A stretch of DNA of 19,212 bases from Roseiflexaceae bacterium UBA965 (GTDB lineage: Bacteria; Chloroflexota; Chloroflexia; Chloroflexales; Roseiflexaceae), in contig DBCF01000255.1 in assembly GCA_002292925.1 (NCBI GenBank), positions 1-19,212 of the forward strand, given 5' to 3'. Below the pieces are notes generated by a model. It was not told where the DNA came from. It saw nothing but the letters and a program-made list of their open reading frames with translations, and made no database searches. Below, piece by piece: positions 15,477-19,212 of this stretch (position 1 is its first letter; every line of letters starts with the position of its first letter). The position numbers and the translations under genes are program-made.

Positions 15477-16226
15477 ATGCGCAAACCACTCATCGGGATT
15501 GCAGGGTCACATGCCTATACCAGCACGTGGTCACCCCCGCAAGTAGGCGCCCGGCGCTCGTACATCGATGCCATTATCGCTGCCGGCGGGGTGCCGTTGT
15601 TATTGCCCCCGGTCGATGCCAGCAATCATGATTTACTCGACGCCTATTACGATGAAATAGACGGCTTGTTGTTGCCGGGTGGTGGCGACATCGATCCGGT
15701 GTTGTATGGCGCCGAAAAACACCCCAAAACCGACAACATCGACGACTTGCGCGACTATAGCGAGCTCTATCTGGCCCGCAAAGCTACCGCCAACGGCAAA
15801 CCGATTCTGGGGATTTGTCGCGGCTTGCAAGTGCTCAATGTGGCGTTGGGTGGCACGCTCATCCAAGACCTGCCCGACGAAGTGGGTGGACCATTGGTGC
15901 ACAACGAATCAGCGCTCAAAGAAGACTGGCTCCACATGGCGCACCCCTTGACACTCAGCCCCGATTCGAGTCTGGCCGACATGCTGGGCACCACCACCAT
16001 TGCCGTCAATTCGCTCCATCACCAAGCGTTGGGCGAAGTAGGCCAAGGCTTGCGGGCAGTGGCGTGGTCCGAAGATGGCGTAATTGAGGCGGTCGAGGGC
16101 ACGGGTCCCAATTTCATTGTGGCAGTGCAATGCCACCCCGAAACGTTGCGGGGCGCAGCTGATCCACGCTGGCAACAAATGTTTAACCGCTTTGTGCAGC
16201 GCTGTGTAAACTTTGCCACGGCCTAA
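15477..16226 (+). CDS. PuuD-like class I glutamine amidotransferase (peptidase C26), first copy
   Basis: This 249-aa cytoplasmic enzyme belongs to the gamma-glutamyl-gamma-aminobutyrate hydrolase family, which cleaves gamma-glutamyl amides by a Cys-His-Glu triad. The nucleophile is C114 in the elbow GICRGLQVLN, with H220 and E222 in QCHPE. The family segment DGLLLPGGGDIDPVLYG is at about 60-77, and NSLHHQALGEVG near 180-190 is also typical. An AAGGA site lies seven bases before the ATG. The substrate cannot be told from sequence: no putrescine pathway genes are nearby, so a real PuuD role is not supported by context. A second, diverged copy follows after 120 bases. Confidence 0.93.
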   Translation: MRKPLIGIAGSHAYTSTWSPPQVGARRSYIDAIIAAGGVPLLLPPVDASNHDLLDAYYDEIDGLLLPGGGDIDPVLYGAEKHPKTDNIDDLRDYSELYLARKATANGKPILGICRGLQVLNVALGGTLIQDLPDEVGGPLVHNESALKEDWLHMAHPLTLSPDSSLADMLGTTTIAVNSLHHQALGEVGQGLRAVAWSEDGVIEAVEGTGPNFIVAVQCHPETLRGAADPRWQQMFNRFVQRCVNFATA

Positions 16227-16346
16227 TTCGCACCCCCGGGGAGCCCATCGTGTCGGCAGAGGGGACGGAAACCGAACCTTCGTTAGGGAGCCAATTCACC
16301 CGTGCCGGAATATTTTTTCAACACAATAAAAAAGGAAGACATCATC
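16227..16346 (+). other. Spacer between the two PuuD-like genes
   Basis: A 120-base non-coding spacer. It has a G/C-rich first part with GGGAGCC present twice (near 16239 and 16285), then an A/T-rich end with a run of six T and an AAAAAAGGA ribosome site. I see no strong hairpin and no riboswitch that I recognise. The upstream extension of the second ORF into it is not supported by a ribosome site. Confidence 0.4.
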
Positions 16347-17087
16347 ATGAGCAAACGACCAGTCATCGGCATCCCCTGTACACAATCACGTGACGAGTGG
16401 GGCGGCTTGGCCCTCGGCAATTCAGAGACCTATCTGCGCGCCATCGAAGCCGCCGGCGGCACGCCCTTGCTGTTGCCGTTGTCAGACGAAACCGGCGTCC
16501 TAGCTGGGTTGTATGAAATAATCGACGGGTTGTTGTTGGCCGGGGGGGTCGACATCCACCCCGACGCCTACAACCACCCACCCCACGAGAATCTCGGCAG
16601 CAACAATCTGCTCCAAGACCGTAGCGAGCTCTATCTGACGCGCCGGGCCATTGCCGATGGCAAGCCCATTCTGGGGATTTGTCGCGGTCATCAGATGCTC
16701 AACGTGGCAGCGGGTGGCACGTTATACCAAGACATCCCCGCCGAAATCCCCGGCGCACTCAACCACGAGTTTTCGGCTGACGCCAAAGATGGCACAGTGC
16801 TGGCCCACGACATCCAAATCGACGAAGAAAGTTGGTTGGCTGAGACGCTGGGGCAAACCATCATCAAAACCAACAGCATGCACCACCAATCGGTGCGTGA
16901 TGTGGCCCCGAGCATGCGCATCGTCGGCAAAAGTAGCGACGGCGTGGTCGAGGTCATCGAATCAACCAGCGAACACTTCGCGGTGGGGATTCAATCGCAT
17001 CCCGAAGAATTGTGGAACACCAGCGAGCCACAATGGGCTCATTTGTTTGCGACGTACGTCCAAGAAGTGGCCAAAACCGTCAAATAA
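16347..17087 (+). CDS. PuuD-like class I glutamine amidotransferase (peptidase C26), second copy
   Basis: This 246-aa paralog of the preceding gene keeps the full catalytic set: C112 in GICRGHQMLN, H218 and E220 in QSHPEE. DGLLLAGGVDIHPDAY is at about 57-72, with the third glycine of the usual GGG replaced by Val, and the histidine-rich NSMHHQSVRDV is at about 175-185. The copies share the order of all motifs but differ in many positions, so the duplication is old and the substrates may differ. The ATG at 16347 has an AGGAAG site eight bases upstream and gives an N-terminus (MSKRPVIGIP) like the first copy's (MRKPLIGIAG). An upstream in-frame ATG at 16302 lacks such a site. A bidirectional terminator follows. 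Both copies may share a transcript. Confidence 0.93.
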   Translation: MSKRPVIGIPCTQSRDEWGGLALGNSETYLRAIEAAGGTPLLLPLSDETGVLAGLYEIIDGLLLAGGVDIHPDAYNHPPHENLGSNNLLQDRSELYLTRRAIADGKPILGICRGHQMLNVAAGGTLYQDIPAEIPGALNHEFSADAKDGTVLAHDIQIDEESWLAETLGQTIIKTNSMHHQSVRDVAPSMRIVGKSSDGVVEVIESTSEHFAVGIQSHPEELWNTSEPQWAHLFATYVQEVAKTVK

Positions 17088-17096
17088 ATAGTCAAC

Positions 17097-17131
17097 AAAC
17101 CCCCGTCACGTGTATGCGTGACGGGGGTTTT
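17097..17131. terminator. Bidirectional Rho-independent terminator
   Basis: A 14-bp perfect stem (AAACCCCCGTCACG and its complement) with a 6-base loop ends in four T on the plus strand. On the minus strand, GGGGGTTT also ends in T, so it can serve both the second PuuD-like gene and the convergent thioredoxin-like gene. Confidence 0.88.
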
Positions 17132-17147
17132 GCGTAGCGACGAAGGG

Positions 17148-18068
17148 TTATTTGGCCAACTCGGTCAATAGCGGGGTGAGTTCTTCGGCGGTCAAGCCCC
17201 CTTCAAAACGGGCGGTGATGAGCCCTTGGCCATCGATGAGGAAGAGCCAGGGCTCCGATTGGAGCCCCCAGGCGAAATAGGCGTCAGAGACGCCGGTTTT
17301 GCGCTCGGTGTTGGTCAAATTGCGACCTTCGGTCATAGCGGCTTGGAAGACGGCGTTTTGTTGGCTAAACGAATCACCAAAGGGGAAGCGATAAATCTCG
17401 CTATGAATGAAGGTGATTTTATCGCCAAAGGTGCGTTGTAACGCACTAAATACTTTGAGGCTGGGACCACACACGGCAGTACGACAAAACCCGGGGGTGG
17501 CAAAGAGCACGGCAATTGGTTTGGCTTGCGTGAGGGCAGCGCTGAGGCTGACTTGGTAGAGGCTCAGATCGGGGTCGGTCATCGACACCAGCTGACTGAC
17601 ATCGGGGGTATCACTGACGGTCAGGGTGTCGGCAGATATGGCCTTGTCGCCCACTTTGGGGGCAATGGCACGCTCGCTGACGGGGAGTTGTAGTTTGGAA
17701 ATGCTGGGGGCAGTCATGCCCGCGAGTTGCACGCTGATTTCGACGCCCCAGTTGCCAGCGCTCGGGAAGCTAAAGTTGGCGACATAGACGGCGGCAGGCA
17801 GACCTTTGCCGTAGTAGGTGGCGGTGGCGTCACCGACGGCAGTTTCGCTGTCGACATCGAGGTTAAAAAAGCGCAGGGTGACTGCGGCTTGGGGATCGTT
17901 GACGGGTGAACCGGCTTTGATGATGCCGATGGGCAAGCGATTGGGGCCAACTACTGTCTCGGTAAAGGCAAATACGGGGGTAATCGTGGCGTCGCTCGTG
18001 GCCGGGGAACTCGCACAGGCGCTGATGGTAAATAGCACGAGCAACCAAAAGATGATGCGTTGTTTCAT
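17148..18068 (-). CDS. Thioredoxin-fold lipoprotein with CX4C motif
   Basis: This 306-aa lipoprotein has a signal peptide with lipobox ISAC (Cys 18). Residues 40-135 look like a beta-sandwich (AAVTLRFFNLD, ATYYGKGLPAAVYVANFSFPSAGNWGVEI) of the kind seen in FixH/YtkA-like extracytoplasmic modules. From about 160 comes a thioredoxin-like domain. PIAVLFATPGFCRTAVCGPS holds the two cysteines C195 and C200, followed by helices, then EPWLFLIDGQGLITARFEGG near the C-terminus, which matches the cis-Pro/beta-hairpin end of the fold. The cysteines are four residues apart instead of the usual two (CxxC) or the three of SCO proteins. A role in extracytoplasmic redox or metal handling is inferred. The ribosome site is weak. 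Its promoter candidate is 36 bases upstream. Confidence 0.85.
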   Translation of the reverse strand: MKQRIIFWLLVLFTISACASSPATSDATITPVFAFTETVVGPNRLPIGIIKAGSPVNDPQAAVTLRFFNLDVDSETAVGDATATYYGKGLPAAVYVANFSFPSAGNWGVEISVQLAGMTAPSISKLQLPVSERAIAPKVGDKAISADTLTVSDTPDVSQLVSMTDPDLSLYQVSLSAALTQAKPIAVLFATPGFCRTAVCGPSLKVFSALQRTFGDKITFIHSEIYRFPFGDSFSQQNAVFQAAMTEGRNLTNTERKTGVSDAYFAWGLQSEPWLFLIDGQGLITARFEGGLTAEELTPLLTELAK

Positions 18069-18104
18069 GATTGTCCAGTAATGATAAAAATGACCATTGC
18101 GGTA

Positions 18105-18110
18105 ATTATA
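18105..18110 (-). promoter_or_regulatory. Candidate -10 box for the thioredoxin-like lipoprotein
   Basis: A perfect TATAAT on the minus strand lies 36 bases before the start at 18068. No convincing -35 accompanies it. Confidence 0.45.
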
Positions 18111-18200
18111 CTACAATCACCCGTACGTGGCATGGTGGCGACGGGGAGGAAGGTGAGTGATTACGTACAACGATAACGATATCGCACGTTTTGTTGTTCG

Positions 18201-18209
18201 TGGTATAAT
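18201..18209 (+). promoter_or_regulatory. Extended -10 promoter of the STAS/kinase unit
   Basis: TGG followed by a perfect TATAAT forms an extended -10 about 50 bases before the STAS start at 18259. No consensus -35 is seen, which is common for extended -10 promoters. This placement argues against starting the STAS protein at the in-frame codon at 18157. Confidence 0.55.
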
Positions 18210-18258
18210 TCGAGACAGTAGGCAATCAGACATTGATTGTACACAAGGAGAATGCGCC

Positions 18259-18609
18259 ATGGAGATTACGCACAAGCGCATGAATCGCGCCGATTTGCTG
18301 AGTATTAGCGGGCGGCTCGATGCAATGCACGCACCAGAGCTCAAACAAAAAATCGAAGAAGTGTTTGCAGAGGGACGCTACCGTATCGTCCTTGATTTGA
18401 GCGAACTCGAATACGTCGCCAGCCCTGGCTTGCGGGTATTGATTGAGTCCCGCAAAAAGGCCCGCGACTGGAAGTTGACCGACCTCGAAGGGGGCGACAT
18501 CCGCCTAGCCGGGTTACCCGACCGCATCCGTGAAGTCTTTGACTTGACCGGATTCACGTCGTTGTTCGAGATTTTCCCCAATGCCACCGAAGCCGTAGGG
18601 TCGTTTTAG
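18259..18609 (+). CDS. STAS-domain anti-anti-sigma factor (SpoIIAA/RsbV-like)
   Basis: This 116-aa single-domain protein is the type that binds an RsbW/SpoIIAB-like kinase and is switched off by serine phosphorylation. It shows the STAS order: an ISGRLDAMHAPELKQKI beta-turn-helix, then the YRIVLDLSELEYVASPGLRVLIESRK strand-loop-helix. The loop keeps a serine at 55 where the phosphorylated serine lies in SpoIIAA, but the usual D-S-S-G has become A-S-P-G. The start is the ATG at 18259, with AAGGAG eight bases upstream; the frame is open back to 18157 across the promoter. The next gene, a kinase-STAS fusion, starts 18 bases after its stop, so the two are an operon. Which sigma factor or other target is controlled is not visible here. 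Confidence 0.9.
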   Translation: MEITHKRMNRADLLSISGRLDAMHAPELKQKIEEVFAEGRYRIVLDLSELEYVASPGLRVLIESRKKARDWKLTDLEGGDIRLAGLPDRIREVFDLTGFTSLFEIFPNATEAVGSF

Positions 18610-18627
18610 TACGAGGGTCAGAGGATT

Positions 18628-19212
18628 ATGCCGAGCGCTTCATTGACGGTTCCCGCCCAACTTGACTCACTCGCCGTGATTAGCGAATTTGTAAATTCTG
18701 CGACGCACCGCGCGCAAATGAGTGAACGCGAAGCGTGGCAAGTCCAATTAGCTGTCGATGAAGCTGCCACTAACATTATTCAGCACGCCTATGCCGAGGT
18801 AGACACGGGAGTAATTCAACTCAAGTGGCTCATCGAGGCGGGCGAGTTGCAAATCACGTTGGTGGATAATGGTCGACCCTTTGACCCTACCCAAGTCCCG
18901 GCACCCGACATCCACTCGCCATTCGAAGATCGCCAAGCCGGTGGTTTGGGGATTTATTTGATGCACAAATTGATGGACACGGTGGCGTTTGATTTCGATG
19001 ACGCCGCAAACACGTTGGTGTTGCGCAAGCGTTTTGCTGAACCCAATGCCGTCGCCGTACAACGATTTGCCCTCGACGGGCGCCTCGATGCCCGCAGTAC
19101 GGCCACTGCGCTGGCACCGGTCAATGCAGCTCTCGCTGTCGGGGCCCGCACCATCCTCATCGACTTGCAACAGGTGACGTTTTTGAGTAGTAGTGGCTTG
19201 CGGGCGTTGTTG
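18628..19212 (+). CDS. RsbW-like serine kinase fused to a STAS domain (3' end cut off)
   Basis: The reading frame runs from the ATG at 18628 to the window edge (195 codons, no stop). Residues 5-130 are a GHKL/HATPase domain of the anti-sigma factor type. The N box has E45 and N49 in VDEAATNIIQHAY, the G1 box is DNGRPFDP at 80-87, and the G2 box is GGLGIYLM at 105-112. From about 143 a STAS domain follows (FALDGRLDARSTATAL), reaching TFLSSSGLRALL at the window end with the phospho-acceptor-type serines intact. Kinases of this class phosphorylate STAS proteins and sequester sigma factors; here kinase and substrate-type domain share one chain. A GAGG site lies three bases before the ATG, which is short. 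It sits in an operon with the free STAS gene. Confidence 0.88.
   Translation, partial: MPSASLTVPAQLDSLAVISEFVNSATHRAQMSEREAWQVQLAVDEAATNIIQHAYAEVDTGVIQLKWLIEAGELQITLVDNGRPFDPTQVPAPDIHSPFEDRQAGGLGIYLMHKLMDTVAFDFDDAANTLVLRKRFAEPNAVAVQRFALDGRLDARSTATALAPVNAALAVGARTILIDLQQVTFLSSSGLRALL

Noticed and set aside
16227..16346. Riboswitch between the PuuD-like genes
   Set aside because: I could not match it to any riboswitch consensus I know, and no extended stem was found.
18157..18258. Longer start for the STAS protein
   Set aside because: The extension covers the TGG-TATAAT promoter, and the ATG at 18259 has AAGGAG at ideal spacing.

Overview
The window looks like chromosome of a Chloroflexota (class Chloroflexia-like) bacterium. 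This is inferred from moderately high GC, lipoproteins with Thr/Pro/Ala-rich linkers, a VanW-domain protein carrying LGFP-like repeats, a DUF3048 lipoprotein and an RsbW/SpoIIAA-type switch. No rRNA, tRNA, CRISPR array, transposase or phage gene was seen.

Layout. (1) 65-2743, plus strand: a tight replication/repair operon dnaX - ybaB/ebfC - recR, closed by two hairpins. (2) 2821-3939, minus: a DUF3048 (YerB-like) lipoprotein. Upstream of it lies about 500 bp of non-coding DNA with a heptanucleotide tandem array and a long inverted repeat. (3) 4436-5212, plus: an unrecognised protein with a PD-(D/E)XK nuclease-like motif set and an acidic tail. (4) 13600 down to 5227, minus: a likely six-gene transcription unit. 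In order it holds a MacB/LolD-type ABC ATPase, an 847-aa FtsX-type permease, a CrtC/AttH lipocalin-like lipoprotein, two paralogous ~600-aa multi-pass membrane proteins that resemble GT-C glycosyltransferases, and a very acidic small protein. (5) 13684-13770: two strong palindromes. (6) 13770-15173, minus: a VanW-domain protein with two LGFP-like repeats. (7) 15192-15476: an AT-rich gap. (8) 15477-17087, plus: two paralogous class I glutamine-amidotransferase-like hydrolases of the PuuD/peptidase C26 family, ended by a bidirectional terminator. (9) 17148-18068, minus: a thioredoxin-fold lipoprotein with a CX4C motif. (10) 18259 to the window end, plus: a STAS anti-anti-sigma factor followed by an RsbW-like ATPase fused to a second STAS domain, cut by the window edge.

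How the genes may work together. dnaX-ybaB-recR is a conserved housekeeping group. The ATPase and permease should form a mechanotransmission/lipoprotein-type exporter, with the AttH-like lipoprotein as its extracytoplasmic partner. Their close linkage to the duplicated membrane proteins suggests one envelope process, for example export or modification of a lipid or glycan; this is inference. The final two genes look like a partner-switching module, with a kinase carrying its own STAS domain beside a free STAS protein.

The parts least explained by known families are the six-gene envelope cluster, the PD-(D/E)XK-like protein and the kinase-STAS fusion.
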